Shown here piece after piece: positions 7,717 to 17,597 of a DNA stretch of 64,000 nucleotides (positions within the stretch are counted from its first letter, which is position 1; each line of letters starts with the position of its first letter). Source of the DNA: an uncultured Alphaproteobacteria bacterium (lineage in GTDB: Bacteria; Pseudomonadota; Alphaproteobacteria; Rhodospirillales; Rhodospirillaceae); assembly GCA_900079695.1 (NCBI GenBank), contig LT599022.1, positions 1,268,287 to 1,332,286 on the forward strand, read 5' to 3'. The position numbers and the translations under genes are program-made. The notes under the pieces were generated by a model that saw nothing but the letters and a program-made list of their open reading frames with translations, was not told the origin of the DNA and made no database searches.

Positions 7717-9528
7717 TCATCCCTCCGTGGGAGTTTCGCTCGTCACCTTCAGTTTCGGTTTCGGCAGATCGAGCTTGATGTGAAGTTCTCGCAGGCGTTC
7801 GGGCTCGACCTCGGCCGGGGCCTGCATCAGCAGATCCTGGGCTTGTTGGTTGAGCGGGAAGGCGATGATCTCGCGGATGTTCGGCTCGTCGGCGAGCAGC
7901 ATCACGATGCGGTCGATGCCCGGGGCCGAGCCGCCGTGGGGCGGCGCGCCGAACTTGAAGGCATTGAGCATGCCGCCGAACTTGGCCTCGACCACCTCGG
8001 CCGGATAGCCCGCGATCTCGAACGCCTTGTACATGATGTCCGGACGATGGTTCCGGATCGCGCCCGACGACAGCTCGACGCCATTGCAGACGATATCGTA
8101 CTGGAACGCCTTGATGGTGAGCGGGTCCTGGGTGAGGAGCGCCTCCATCTCGCCCTGCGGCATCGAAAACGGGTTGTGGCTGAACTCGATCTTGCCGGTA
8201 TCTTCGTTGAGCTCGTACATCGGGAAGTCGACGATCCAGCAGAACTTGAACTGGTTCTCGTCGAGCAGGCCGAGATCGGCGCACACCCGGGTGCGCACCT
8301 TGCCCGCGAACTTGGCGGCGGCGAGCGCCTTGTCGCAGGCGAAGAACACCGCGTCGCCGTCGCCCACTCCGGCGGCGGCCTTGATCGCCGCGATCCGCTC
8401 GGGTTCGAGGTTCTTGGCGATCGGCCCCTTCGCCTCACCGCCCGCGAAAGTGATGTAGCCGAGGCCGCCCGCGCCCTCTTCCCGCGCCCAGGCGTTGAGA
8501 CCGTCGAACCACGATCGCGGCTTGGCCGCGCCGCCCGGCGCCGGAATCGCGCGCACCACCGACCCGGCGGCGACGCCCTTGGCGAAGATGCCGAAGCCCG
8601 AGTCCCGGTAGGCCTCGGTCACGTCGGCGATCACGATCGGATTGCGCAGATCGGGTTTGTCGGAGCCGTACTTCAGCATCGACTCGTCGTAGGGGATGCG
8701 CGGGAACGGCGCCGGGGTCACCGGGCGGCCGTTGCCGAACTCGCGGAACACCCCTTCCATCACCGGCTCGACCGCCGCGAACACGTCGTCCTGCGTGACG
8801 AAGCTCATTTCGAGGTCGAGCTGGTAGAACTCGCCCGGGCTGCGGTCGGCGCGGCTATCCTCGTCGCGGAAGCACGGCGCGATCTGGAAATAGCGGTCGA
8901 AGCCCGCCACCATCAGCAGCTGCTTGAACTGCTGCGGCGCCTGCGGCAGGGCGTAGAACTTGCCCGGGTGCTGGCGCGCGGGCACCAGGAAGTCGCGCGC
9001 GCCCTCGGGCGAGGAGGCGGTGAGGATCGGGGTCTGGAACTCCATGAATCCCTGCTCGATCATGCGGCGGCGGATCGAGGCGATCACCCGGCTGCGCAGC
9101 ACGATGTTGGCGTGCAGGCGCTCGCGCCGCAAATCGAGGAAGCGGTAGCGCAGGCGCATCTCCTCCGAGAACTCCTCGCTGGAGGCGACCTGGATCGGCA
9201 GCACCTCGGCGGTCGAGAGCACCGACACCTCGTCGACGCGGATCTCGATCTCGCCGGTCGGCAGCTTCGGGTTCACCGTCTCGGCGTCGCGCCGCACCAC
9301 CCGTCCGGTGACGCAAATCACGGTTTCGGGGCGCGCGGATTCGAGGGTGGCGAACACCGCGCTGGCGCTGTCGGTGACGCACTGGGTGATGCCGTAGTGA
9401 TCGCGCAGGTCGACGAACAGCAGGTTGCCGTGGTCGCGCTTCCTGTGCACCCAGCCGGAAAGCCGGACGGTCGCGCCGGTATCGGCGGCGGTAAGCTGGT
9501 TGCAGGTATGGCTGCGGTAGGCGTGCAT
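7717..9528 (-). CDS. aspS: Aspartyl-tRNA synthetase, probably non-discriminating
   Basis: A 603-residue class II synthetase of bacterial type, charging tRNA-Asp with aspartate. The N-terminal OB-fold anticodon domain (residues 1-110, [24 protein letters not shown]) is followed by class II motif 2 ([24 protein letters not shown]), a GAD insertion domain in the middle, and motif 3 ([23 protein letters not shown]). Histidine 33 occupies the position where discriminating enzymes such as E. coli have leucine; known non-discriminating enzymes, which also charge tRNA-Asn, have histidine there. The ATG at 9528 with GAGGA upstream was chosen over one 13 codons earlier. Followed by a strong terminator. 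Confidence 0.96.
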   Translation of the reverse strand: MHAYRSHTCNQLTAADTGATVRLSGWVHRKRDHGNLLFVDLRDHYGITQCVTDSASAVFATLESARPETVICVTGRVVRRDAETVNPKLPTGEIEIRVDEVSVLSTAEVLPIQVASSEEFSEEMRLRYRFLDLRRERLHANIVLRSRVIASIRRRMIEQGFMEFQTPILTASSPEGARDFLVPARQHPGKFYALPQAPQQFKQLLMVAGFDRYFQIAPCFRDEDSRADRSPGEFYQLDLEMSFVTQDDVFAAVEPVMEGVFREFGNGRPVTPAPFPRIPYDESMLKYGSDKPDLRNPIVIADVTEAYRDSGFGIFAKGVAAGSVVRAIPAPGGAAKPRSWFDGLNAWAREEGAGGLGYITFAGGEAKGPIAKNLEPERIAAIKAAAGVGDGDAVFFACDKALAAAKFAGKVRTRVCADLGLLDENQFKFCWIVDFPMYELNEDTGKIEFSHNPFSMPQGEMEALLTQDPLTIKAFQYDIVCNGVELSSGAIRNHRPDIMYKAFEIAGYPAEVVEAKFGGMLNAFKFGAPPHGGSAPGIDRIVMLLADEPNIREIIAFPLNQQAQDLLMQAPAEVEPERLRELHIKLDLPKPKLKVTSETPTEG

Positions 9529-9672
9529 GGCGCGGTCCTCGGGGATTGCTTCGGCAGGCAAAAGCACAACGAAGCGGCACCTTTGTCAAGGCGGGATTTG
9601 CGCGCCCGCGCACGCTCCGCGCGCGGACCAAACGCTTGTCTTCCGCCAAACGTGAGAGTATAGGTTGCCGCC

Positions 9673-10917
9673 ATGAGCCTGATTACAGATACCGGCGCCC
9701 TTGCGGCGCTGTGCGAGCGCCTGGCGGATTCCAAATACGTCACCGTCGACACCGAGTTCATTCGCGAGAAAACCTATTGGCCCAGGCTCTGCCTGATCCA
9801 GGTGGCGGGTGAGACCGAGGCGGCCTGCATCGACCCCCTCGCCGAGGGGATCGACCTCGAACCGTTCTTCGCGCTGATGCGCAACGCCGCGGTGCTCAAG
9901 GTCTTCCACGCCGCGCGCCAGGATCTCGAAATCCTGATGAAGCTGATGGGCGAACTGCCGAAGCCGTTGTTCGACACCCAGGTCGCGGCAATGGTCTGCG
10001 GCTTCGGCGAGTCCGTCGGCTACGAGACGCTGGCGACCAAGCTCGCCAACGCCCACATCGACAAGTCCACCCGCTTCACCGACTGGTCGAAGCGGCCGCT
10101 CACCGAGCGCCAGGTGGTCTATGCGCTGGCCGACGTGATTCCGCTGCGCAAGGTCTACCGCAAGCTCGCCTCGGTGCTGGCGCGCACCGGCCGCTCCGAA
10201 TGGCTCGACGAGGAGATGAAGATCCTCGCCGATCCGGCGACCTACGTCGCCGAGCCGCGCGAGATGTTCCGCCGCCTGAAATCCCGCACCAAGAACCCGC
10301 GCTTCCTCGCGGTGCTGCGCGAACTCGCGGCGTGGCGCGAGCTCGAGGCGCAGCGACGCGACCTGCCGCGTCAGCGGGTGGTGCGCGACGAGGCGCTGCT
10401 GGAAATCGCCGCCTCCGCCCCGACCACCCTCGCCGCGCTGGCCGACACCCGCCAGCTGCCGAAGAGCATGACCGAAGGCCCGACCGCCGAGGCGATCGTC
10501 GAAGCGGTGGAGACCGGCCTCGCGCTGCCGGTCGGCGAACTGCCGGAGCTTCCCGCCCACAAGGATCACCCGCCCGGCCTCGCGCCGGTGGTGGACCTGC
10601 TGCGCGTGCTGCTGAAGACCAAGTGCGACGCCCACGGCGTGGCCCCGAAGATCGTCGCCACCACCGAGGAACTCGAAGACCTCGCCGCCGACGACGACGC
10701 GCCGGTGCGCGCCCTGGTCGGCTGGCGGCGCATCCTCTTCGGCGACGACGCGCTGCGGCTCAAGCACGGCCACATCGCGCTCGCGATCTCGCCCGACAAC
10801 GGCCGCATCGAACTGATCCCAGTCGAGGACGACGCCGAGGGCCAGCCGATCGGCGAGGCCGCCGACGTCACCTCCGGCAACACCGCCGAGCTGATCGCCG
10901 ACACCGACGCCGCCTGA
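9673..10917 (+). CDS. rnd: Ribonuclease D
   Basis: RNase D is a 3'-5' exoribonuclease that trims tRNA and other structured RNA precursors. The 414-residue protein has the DEDD exonuclease domain at the N-terminus: Exo I VDTEFIREKTYW (D26, E28), Exo II in FHAARQDLEIL and Exo III YALADVIPLRKVY. An HRDC-like helical region follows (residues 205-290). It is somewhat longer than the usual 380-390 residues; the extra length is an acidic C-terminal tail. It diverges from aspS across a 144-base gap, an order common in alphaproteobacteria, and is followed by a terminator. Confidence 0.95.
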   Translation: MSLITDTGALAALCERLADSKYVTVDTEFIREKTYWPRLCLIQVAGETEAACIDPLAEGIDLEPFFALMRNAAVLKVFHAARQDLEILMKLMGELPKPLFDTQVAAMVCGFGESVGYETLATKLANAHIDKSTRFTDWSKRPLTERQVVYALADVIPLRKVYRKLASVLARTGRSEWLDEEMKILADPATYVAEPREMFRRLKSRTKNPRFLAVLRELAAWRELEAQRRDLPRQRVVRDEALLEIAASAPTTLAALADTRQLPKSMTEGPTAEAIVEAVETGLALPVGELPELPAHKDHPPGLAPVVDLLRVLLKTKCDAHGVAPKIVATTEELEDLAADDDAPVRALVGWRRILFGDDALRLKHGHIALAISPDNGRIELIPVEDDAEGQPIGEAADVTSGNTAELIADTDAA

Positions 10918-10945
10918 CCCGTCGGCGCAGGTCGCCGCGAACCAG

Positions 10946-10976
10946 GGCCTCCCCTCCGCGGGAGGCCTTGATTTTT
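10946..10976 (+). terminator. Rho-independent terminator of rnd
   Basis: Stem GGCCTCCC / GGGAGGCC (10946-10953 with 10960-10967), 6-base loop, followed by TTGATTTTT. It lies 28 bases after the rnd stop. Confidence 0.85.
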
Positions 10977-11017
10977 CGGGGTTTCGGACCGAAATCAGGA
11001 CGCGGAAGGAGGGCGCC

Positions 11018-11440
11018 ATGGCCCGCAACTGCCGCTTCACCGCCGCCGTTCACGTCTGCGCCGTGCTCGCCAGCCATCCGGACGAGGACGTCACCTCCGA
11101 TTACGTCGCCGCCTCGCTCAACACCAATCCGGTGGTGGTTCGCCGCCTGCTATCCGCCCTCGGTGCGGCGGGTCTGGCGCATGCCAAGCGCGGCAGCGCG
11201 GGCGGCTACCGGCTCGCGCGCGCGGCCGCCGAGATCGACCTCGCCGAAATCGCCGCGGCGGTCGACGACGACGACGGCCCGGCGTTCGCGCCCAATCCTC
11301 CAAACCCCGCCTGCATCGTCGGGCGCGGCATCAAACCCGCGCTCGCCGGGTTCCTCGCGCGCGCCGAAGCGGCGAAGCGCGCCGAGCTTGCGCGCGTCAG
11401 CCTCGCCGAGGTGATGGCGCGGGTGTTCGCGGTGGTTTGA
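11018..11440 (+). CDS. Rrf2-family transcriptional regulator, YwnA-like
   Basis: A 140-residue Rrf2 protein with an N-terminal winged helix-turn-helix (TSDYVAASLNTNPVVVRRLLSALGAAGLAHAKRGSAGGYRLAR) and a C-terminal dimerisation helix. The three closely spaced cysteines that hold an iron-sulfur cluster in IscR and NsrR are missing: only one cysteine (in NPACIVG, about residue 98) lies in that loop, plus C5 and C14 near the start. The N-T-N-P-V-V-V-R-R segment is typical of YwnA-like members. GCGGAAGGAGGG precedes the ATG. No partner gene is adjacent downstream (ppx converges), so it acts elsewhere or on itself. Confidence 0.87.
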   Translation: MARNCRFTAAVHVCAVLASHPDEDVTSDYVAASLNTNPVVVRRLLSALGAAGLAHAKRGSAGGYRLARAAAEIDLAEIAAAVDDDDGPAFAPNPPNPACIVGRGIKPALAGFLARAEAAKRAELARVSLAEVMARVFAVV

Positions 11441-11444
11441 CGGG

Positions 11445-13037
11445 TCAGGCGACCTCGATCGCCGGATCGCGGCCGAGCAGCCGCGCGAGCCGTTCCAGCC
11501 GCTTGTCGAACGCGCCGACGTCGAACGCAGGATCCTCGCCGGGGATGCGCAGCACCAGCCGCTTCGGCTCCAGGATCAGGCGGCAGTTGCCGAGAATGCC
11601 GGGCGCGCCGCCCGAAATCACGTGGGCGAGGCGCAGGCCGCAGCCGACCGCCTGCACCCGCACCCGGTCGTCGGGCGCGAGCAGCGCCAGAACGTCCTGG
11701 GCGTCGTGAATCTCGTCGTAGGACTGGTAGCGGTAGAGCACCATCAGCGCCAGCGCCGCGCGGTCCTCGTGGTCGAACCCGACCACCGGCAGGCGCAGGG
11801 TCTTGAAGAACGCCTGCTGACCGCGGAAGTCGGGGTGTTCGTCCCAGTAGAGATCGCCGAGCATGCAGGCGGCGAAGCGCTGGCGGTGCTGCTTTTCGGT
11901 TTCGTCGGGGAACAGCGGATCGAGGAAGCGCATCAGCACCGCGGGCTGTTGCGCGAAGCGATGGCCGTTGCCCGCCACCGCCTCGCACATATCGACGATC
12001 GGGTCGCGGTCGCGGATCGCCTCGGGCATCAGGGTGTAGTAGAACCCCTCGCGCATGCCGTGGATCGAGAACACCACGCGCTCGGGGCGGATCGTCGCCA
12101 GCAACGCCGCCAGCAGGCGCGCCGCGTGCGGCAGCACCACCAGCCGACGGCGCGAAACGCCGGAGATCTTGTCGAGCGAGCGCCGCCCGATGCGCGCCAC
12201 GAGATCGGAGAGTTCGAGCGCCTTGCCGCGGCTCAAGGTGTATTTGTCGAGCACCTGGAGCGGATGGTTCTCCTGCATCATGCAGAGCTTCGCCATCGCG
12301 CGCCACGACCCGCCGACGGCGTACAGAGTCTTCACCGGCCGCTCGGCGATCCATGGTGCCTTCGCGAGCTCGGCCTTGATCGCCGCGTCCACCGCCGCCT
12401 CGCCGCCCGTGCGTTCGATGTCGTCGAGACGCAGCACCCCCAGGGGGAACGACCGCAGCCGCCCGAGCGGATCGACCTGCCCGCCGTCGATCTCGACGAG
12501 TTCGAGGCTGCCGCCGCCGAGATCGGCGACGACACCGTCGGCGTCCGGCGTGCCGAGCAGCACGCCGAGCGCCGCGAGCCGTCCTTCGTCGTCGCCGGAC
12601 AGCACGTTGACGTCGACGTCGAAACGCTCCTTGAGTTCCGCCACCAGCGCCGGACCGTCGCGCGCGTCGCGCACTGCGGCGGTCGCCAGCAATTCGAGCC
12701 GCCCCACCCCCATTGCACGGGCGAGGCGCACGAAGCGGCCGACCGCGGTCACCGCGCACTCCCGTCCCGCGGGGTTGAGGACGCCGGACGTCTGCAGTCC
12801 GGCGCCCAGCGCGCAGGCGGATTTTTCGTTGAACAGCTGCACCGGCGCGCGGGTCAGCCCCGCGAACACGACGAAGCGCACCGAGTTGGAACCGATGTCG
12901 ATGACGCCGACCGGGCGGCCGTCGCCGGACACCGAAACCGTCGCGTCGTCGAGGTGGTGGAGGGGGTGCGCGGTCATGCCCAGCCGAATCCCGTTGGCGC
13001 CTGCGCCGGCCGTCTCGCGTGCGGGCGCGGCGCGCAT
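11445..13037 (-). CDS. ppx: Exopolyphosphatase / pppGpp phosphohydrolase family
   Basis: This 530-residue protein of the Ppx/GppA family removes terminal phosphates from polyphosphate or pppGpp. It shows the ASKHA-fold phosphate loops VGVIDIGSNSVRFVVF and VVADLGGGSLELVEI, and the TAAVRDARDG segment. The second half resembles the C-terminal HD-like domain of long Ppx proteins (YYTLMPEAIRDRDPIVDMCEAV and later GDLYWDEHPDFRGQQAF). I start it at 13037, one base after the ppk stop (translational coupling); an ATG at 12977 is an alternative closer to the conserved domain. It forms a ppk-ppx operon, so synthesis and breakdown of polyphosphate are co-expressed. Confidence 0.93.
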   Translation of the reverse strand: MRAAPARETAGAGANGIRLGMTAHPLHHLDDATVSVSGDGRPVGVIDIGSNSVRFVVFAGLTRAPVQLFNEKSACALGAGLQTSGVLNPAGRECAVTAVGRFVRLARAMGVGRLELLATAAVRDARDGPALVAELKERFDVDVNVLSGDDEGRLAALGVLLGTPDADGVVADLGGGSLELVEIDGGQVDPLGRLRSFPLGVLRLDDIERTGGEAAVDAAIKAELAKAPWIAERPVKTLYAVGGSWRAMAKLCMMQENHPLQVLDKYTLSRGKALELSDLVARIGRRSLDKISGVSRRRLVVLPHAARLLAALLATIRPERVVFSIHGMREGFYYTLMPEAIRDRDPIVDMCEAVAGNGHRFAQQPAVLMRFLDPLFPDETEKQHRQRFAACMLGDLYWDEHPDFRGQQAFFKTLRLPVVGFDHEDRAALALMVLYRYQSYDEIHDAQDVLALLAPDDRVRVQAVGCGLRLAHVISGGAPGILGNCRLILEPKRLVLRIPGEDPAFDVGAFDKRLERLARLLGRDPAIEVA

Positions 13038-13038
13038 C

Positions 13039-15207
13039 TTAGTTTTCCGCCCGGGTCGATGACAAGGTGGGAATCCCGTCGCCCTGCCGCCGCACCCGCG
13101 CACTGCCCCGGCCGGAGAGGCTGGGATTGGTCATGAAGTAGGTATGGGCGCTGAATCCTTCGCCGATCGGCTCGCAACGGCGGAAGCTGCCGTCGCTGTC
13201 GAGTATCCAGCTTTGCGCGGTGTCCTTGAGGTTCGCCATCATGATCTGGTCGAGAATTTGCCGGTGCACCGTCGGATTCTCGATCGGCACCAAGCTTTCG
13301 ACCCGCCGCAGGGTGTTGCGCTGCATCCAGTCGGCCGAGGAAATGTAGACCTTGGCATGCGGCGAGGGCATTTCGTGGCCGTTGGCGAAGCAGGCGACGC
13401 GCGCGTGTTCGAGGAAACGCCCGACGATACTCTTGACGCGGATGTTGTCGGACACCCCGGGCACGCCGGGACGCAGGCAGCAGATGCCGCGGATCACCAG
13501 CTCGATCTTCACCCCCGCCTGCGAGGCGCGGTAGAGGGTGTCGATGATCGCCGTATCCACCAGGCTGTTGAGCTTGGCCCAGATCGCCGCGGGCTTGCCC
13601 GCCCTGGCGTTGGCGATCTCGTTCTCGATGTCGGCGATCAGGCGGCCGCGCAGGTTGATCGGCGCGATCGTGAGCTTTTCCATCGATTCCGGGCGGGCGT
13701 AGCCGGTCATGTAGTTGAACATCTTCGCGGCGTCGCGGCACAGCGCCGGGTCGCAGGTGAAGAACGACAGGTCGGTGTAGATCTTCGCGGTGATCGGATG
13801 GTAGTTGCCGGTGCCGTAGTGGACGTAGGACCGCAACTGCCCGCCCTCGCGCCGCACCACCAGCGACACCTTGGCGTGGATCTTGAGGTCGATGAAGCCG
13901 TAGACCACCTGCGCACCCGCGCGCTCCAGGCGGCGCGCCCAGCGGATGTTGGCCTCCTCGTCGAAGCGCGCCTTCAGTTCCACCATCGCGGTCACCGACT
14001 TGCCGGATTCCGCCGCCTCCACCAGCGCCGCGACGATCGGCGAATCGTCCGAGGTGCGGTAGAGCGTCTGCTTGATCGCCACCACGTCGGGATCGCGCGC
14101 CGCCTGCCGCACGAACTGCACCACCACGTCGAAGGATTCGTAAGGGTGGTGGACCACCATGTCCTTGTTGCGGATCGCCTCGAAGCAGTCGCCGCCGAAA
14201 TCGCGGATGCGCTGGGGAAAGCGCGCGGTGAACGGATAGAACAGCAGGTCGGGGCGGTCGTTGACGATGATCTGCTTGATGTCGGAAATGCCGATCGTGC
14301 CCTCGAGGTCGAACATGTCCGCCTGCTCGATGTCGAAGGCGTCGGACAGGCGGGCGCGCAACTCGGGCGCCATCTCGTGAGTCATGGTGAGGCGGATGAC
14401 GTGGCCACGACGACGGCGCTTCAGCGCGCTCTCGAAACTCCGCACCAGATCCTCGGCCTCTTCGTCGATTTCCATCTCGCTGTCGCGGAGGATGCGGAAG
14501 TGGCCGCTCTTCGCCAGGGTGTAGCCGGGGAACAGGCGGTCGAGATGGAGCATCACCGCCGCCTCCTGCAGGATGAAGCGGATCCCCTCGCCCGGCAGGC
14601 GGATGAAGCGGTCCACCTGATTCGGCAGCGGCACCAGCGCATGCAGGAGCTCGGGCCGCGCCTTCGCCTGCAACTCCAGCACCAAGGCCATCCCCATGTT
14701 GGGAATGAACGGGAACGGGTGCGCCGGGTCGATCGCGAGCGGCGTCAGGATCGGAAAGATCTGGTTCATGAAGTGCTCGGAAAGCCAGGCGCGGTCGGCC
14801 TGGGTGAGCTCCTTCGGCTCGATCACCGCCACCCCTTCCTTGCGCAGCTCGCCTTGCAGAAACTTCCAGGTGTTGACCTGGCGCGCCACCAGGTTGCGCA
14901 CCTCGGCGTTGATGCGGGTGAGCTGCTGTTCGGGCGTCAGGCCGTCGTCGGAGGGGGTGTTGACGCCCGCCTCCACCTGTCCCTTGAGGCCGGCGACGCG
15001 CACCATGTAGAACTCGTCGAGGTTCGACGCCGAGATCGACAGGAACCGCACCCGCTCGAACAGCGGATGGTTGGGGTTGTCGGCCTCCTCGAGCACGCGG
15101 GTGTTGAACGCCAGCCACGACAACTCGCGGTTGATGTAAAGCGTATCCACGGGCAGCGTGCCGAGGTCGACGGGGACGGACGTGGTAACGGGCTGGGCGC
15201 CGCTCAT
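13039..15207 (-). CDS. ppk: Polyphosphate kinase 1
   Basis: PPK1 reversibly makes long-chain polyphosphate from ATP through a phosphohistidine. The 722-residue protein is of normal length. It begins with the N-terminal helical domain [34 protein letters not shown], and carries the catalytic segments [38 protein letters not shown] and [24 protein letters not shown], the latter with a histidine region typical of the family, then the phospholipase-D-like C-terminal domain ([23 protein letters not shown]). CGGAGAA precedes the ATG. ppx follows immediately. No Pho box is evident upstream. Confidence 0.97.
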   Translation of the reverse strand: MSGAQPVTTSVPVDLGTLPVDTLYINRELSWLAFNTRVLEEADNPNHPLFERVRFLSISASNLDEFYMVRVAGLKGQVEAGVNTPSDDGLTPEQQLTRINAEVRNLVARQVNTWKFLQGELRKEGVAVIEPKELTQADRAWLSEHFMNQIFPILTPLAIDPAHPFPFIPNMGMALVLELQAKARPELLHALVPLPNQVDRFIRLPGEGIRFILQEAAVMLHLDRLFPGYTLAKSGHFRILRDSEMEIDEEAEDLVRSFESALKRRRRGHVIRLTMTHEMAPELRARLSDAFDIEQADMFDLEGTIGISDIKQIIVNDRPDLLFYPFTARFPQRIRDFGGDCFEAIRNKDMVVHHPYESFDVVVQFVRQAARDPDVVAIKQTLYRTSDDSPIVAALVEAAESGKSVTAMVELKARFDEEANIRWARRLERAGAQVVYGFIDLKIHAKVSLVVRREGGQLRSYVHYGTGNYHPITAKIYTDLSFFTCDPALCRDAAKMFNYMTGYARPESMEKLTIAPINLRGRLIADIENEIANARAGKPAAIWAKLNSLVDTAIIDTLYRASQAGVKIELVIRGICCLRPGVPGVSDNIRVKSIVGRFLEHARVACFANGHEMPSPHAKVYISSADWMQRNTLRRVESLVPIENPTVHRQILDQIMMANLKDTAQSWILDSDGSFRRCEPIGEGFSAHTYFMTNPSLSGRGSARVRRQGDGIPTLSSTRAEN

Positions 15208-15342
15208 GCAATTCTCCGGTGGCGGGGCGCGGGTTCACGCGCCGCTGGACTTCGGCGTCCATTGTGGCGGAAACTCGCGGGCGTCGAAAGAGCCAACACG
15301 TTTCGCATAGCGGCCCCGGCCCCCTTCCAGGATGATGTTTTC

Positions 15343-15864
15343 ATGACAAAAACCCTGATCCTGATGCGTCACCTCAAATCCGGGTGGGACGACCCCTCGC
15401 TCTCCGACCGCGAGCGGCCGCTGGCGCAGCGCGGCCTCGACGACGGACCGCGGGTAAGGGCCGCGCTCGCCACCCGTCTGCCGCGGCCGGACGTGGCGCT
15501 GTGCTCGACCGCGCGGCGCACCCGCGAAACCCTGAGCCAGGTCCTGCCCGATCTCCCGCAGGAGGCCGCGATCTTCTCCGACGCGGTCTACGAGGCCTCG
15601 GCGCAGACCCTGATGCGGCTCGCCGCCGCGCTTCCCGACGACGCCGAAGCGGCGCTGATCGTCGGTCACAATCCCGGGCTGTTCGACTTCGCCTGGACCC
15701 TCGCGCGCCGCTCCGAGGCGGCGGGCAATCCGGCGCTGACCCGCTTCCCTACCGGCGCGACCGTCGGCTTCACGTTGCCGATCCCGGCGTGGAGCGAGAT
15801 CGGCCCGGGCCGAGGCGCGATCCTCGCTGCGTTCGCGCCGAAGACCCTGGTCAACCCCGACTGA
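15343..15864 (+). CDS. SixA-like histidine phosphatase
   Basis: A 173-residue member of the histidine phosphatase superfamily. The catalytic start LILMRHLKSGWDDPSLSDRERPLAQRG holds the RH motif; a second histidine lies in LIVGHNPGLFDF. The SGWDDPSLSDRERPL stretch matches SixA, which dephosphorylates phosphohistidine domains of phosphorelays or of the nitrogen PTS. It diverges from ppk and overlaps the end of hdaA by 14 bases in convergent arrangement. The role in this organism is not known; assignment to the SixA subgroup is by sequence resemblance. Confidence 0.88.
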   Translation: MTKTLILMRHLKSGWDDPSLSDRERPLAQRGLDDGPRVRAALATRLPRPDVALCSTARRTRETLSQVLPDLPQEAAIFSDAVYEASAQTLMRLAAALPDDAEAALIVGHNPGLFDFAWTLARRSEAAGNPALTRFPTGATVGFTLPIPAWSEIGPGRGAILAAFAPKTLVNPD

Positions 15865-16522
15865 AGACCTCGAGGGTTTCCTTGAGAATCGGGATGCCGA
15901 CCTTGCGCTTCTGCGCCAGGGCGCGGCGGTCGGCTTCGGCCACCACCGCCTCCGCCGCCGCGATCGCGCGCTCCATATGCGACAGAAGATAGGAAATCTC
16001 CGCCTCGCCGACCACCAACTGGCGGTCGTGGAATAGCTTCGCCAGCACCGCCGCCATCAGCCGGTCGTCGGGGCGTCCGATTTCCGCCACCGCGCAGGTC
16101 AGCAGCCGCGAGCGCCAGTCCGCGAGGGCGAGCGGAATCTGCGCGGGCGGCACGCGGCTGGTGAACAGCAGCGACACCCCGGCCTCGCGGGCGCGATTGT
16201 AGAGGTGGAACAGTGCCGTCTCGTCGGGCTCGCGGTCGATGTCCTCGACGATCAGCGCCTTCGCCCCCGGCGCGGGCAGGCGTCCGGCGGGACATGCCGC
16301 GGAGGCCACCTCGGCGCCGGTCTCGTGGGCGAAGATCCGCGCGAGGTGGGTCTTGCCGCCGCGCGGCGGCCCCACCACCACCAGCCCCGGCGCGCTCCAC
16401 TCCGGCCACGCGTCGAGCCACGCGGTAACGGCGGCATGGCATTCCGAAACCCAGAAGTCCTCGCCGCCGAGCGCGGCGCGATGCGGCAGGTCGAGAACGT
16501 ATTGCGGCGGGGCGTCAGTCAT
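15851..16522 (-). CDS. hdaA: HdaA / DnaA-related ATPase (regulatory inactivation of DnaA)
   Basis: A 223-residue protein related to the ATPase domain of DnaA. It opens with YVLDLPHRAALGGEDFWVSECHAAVTAWLDAWP, then a Walker A (GPPRGGKTHLARIF), Walker B-like VEDID and sensor regions (SRVPPAQIPLALADWRSRL). It lacks the DnaA N- and C-terminal domains. In alphaproteobacteria this family stimulates ATP hydrolysis by DnaA and so limits re-initiation of replication. The clamp-binding pentapeptide expected near the N-terminus is not clear; QYVLDLP may serve. The ATG at 16522 overlaps the end of the upstream permease gene by 8 bases, indicating an operon. Confidence 0.88.
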   Translation of the reverse strand: MTDAPPQYVLDLPHRAALGGEDFWVSECHAAVTAWLDAWPEWSAPGLVVVGPPRGGKTHLARIFAHETGAEVASAACPAGRLPAPGAKALIVEDIDREPDETALFHLYNRAREAGVSLLFTSRVPPAQIPLALADWRSRLLTCAVAEIGRPDDRLMAAVLAKLFHDRQLVVGEAEISYLLSHMERAIAAAEAVVAEADRRALAQKRKVGIPILKETLEVFSRG

Positions 16523-17597
16523 CGTCGGTGGCGGATCCGTTGGCGTAGGCGTCGCTTGCAAGGTAGCGGCGCAGGGCGTGGCGCACCAGCACGCCGATCA
16601 CCGCCGCCACCGGCAGGGCCACCAGAACCCCGAGAAAGCCGAACAGGTTGCCGCCCGCGAACAGCGCGAACAACACCCACACCGGATGCAGGCCGACGCG
16701 GTTGCCGACCAGCCGCGGCGTGAGGAAATAGCCTTCGAGCGTCTGGCCGACGCCGAACACCGCGGCGACGCCGAGAATGTGCGGCCAGTCGGAATACTGC
16801 ACCAGCGCCAGCACCACCGAGATCGCGAAGCCGGTGATCGAGCCGACGTAGGGGATGAACGACAACATCCCGGTGCCGATGCCGACCAGAAGCCCGGCTT
16901 CCAGCCCCACGAGGCTGAGACCGCCGCCGTAGATCGCCGCGAGGCACAGGCACACCGTCGCCTGGCCGCGCACGAACCCGGCGAGGGTGCGGTCGATGTC
17001 GGCGAAGATGCCGCGGATCTTCGGCGCCTGGGCGCGCGGCAGATAGGCGTCGACGCGCGCCACCATGCGGTCCCAGTCGCGCAGCAGGTAGATCGTCACC
17101 ACCGGCGTCACCACCAGGAACGACACCACGTTGATCACCGCGAAGCCCTGCTTCAGCAGCCCCCGGACGAAACTCCCCGCCCAGCTCACCGCGTTGCCCG
17201 CGAAGCTGCCCGCCGCGTCCTTCAGCGACTGCACCTGTTCGGGCGGCAGGTGTTCGATCGCCCAGTCGACGTGGGGGCTTACCGCCGCCCAGAAGCGATC
17301 GGCGTAGCCCGGGGCGTTCTCGATCAGCGTCACCACCTGACCCTGAATCGCCGGAATCAGCACCAGCGCCAGCCCCGTCACCACCAGGGCGAACGCCACC
17401 GACAGCACCACCACCGCCGGCACCCGGCGCATTCCCGCGCGTTCCAGCCGGTCGGCGATCGGATCGAGGAAATAGGCGAGCGCGAAACCCGCCACGAACG
17501 GCAGCAGCATCCCGCGCAGCAGATAGAGCGCGAGGAAGAACAGTGCGACGGCGATCAGCCAGCCGCGCAGCGTGCGCTTTTCGATCAATTCGGTCAT
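16515..17597 (-). CDS. AI-2E family transporter (PerM-like permease)
   Basis: A 360-residue polytopic inner-membrane protein. Hydrophobic segments at residues 12-50 and 63-85 precede a large soluble loop (residues 90-150), then five or six more helices including [20 protein letters not shown], the family signature [32 protein letters not shown] and [37 protein letters not shown]. Family members have been linked to export of small molecules or sodium, but the substrate is unknown here. The start overlaps the DUF2066 stop (ATGA) and its end overlaps hdaA; the three-gene order is conserved in many alphaproteobacteria. Confidence 0.92.
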   Translation of the reverse strand: MTELIEKRTLRGWLIAVALFFLALYLLRGMLLPFVAGFALAYFLDPIADRLERAGMRRVPAVVVLSVAFALVVTGLALVLIPAIQGQVVTLIENAPGYADRFWAAVSPHVDWAIEHLPPEQVQSLKDAAGSFAGNAVSWAGSFVRGLLKQGFAVINVVSFLVVTPVVTIYLLRDWDRMVARVDAYLPRAQAPKIRGIFADIDRTLAGFVRGQATVCLCLAAIYGGGLSLVGLEAGLLVGIGTGMLSFIPYVGSITGFAISVVLALVQYSDWPHILGVAAVFGVGQTLEGYFLTPRLVGNRVGLHPVWVLFALFAGGNLFGFLGVLVALPVAAVIGVLVRHALRRYLASDAYANGSATDDD

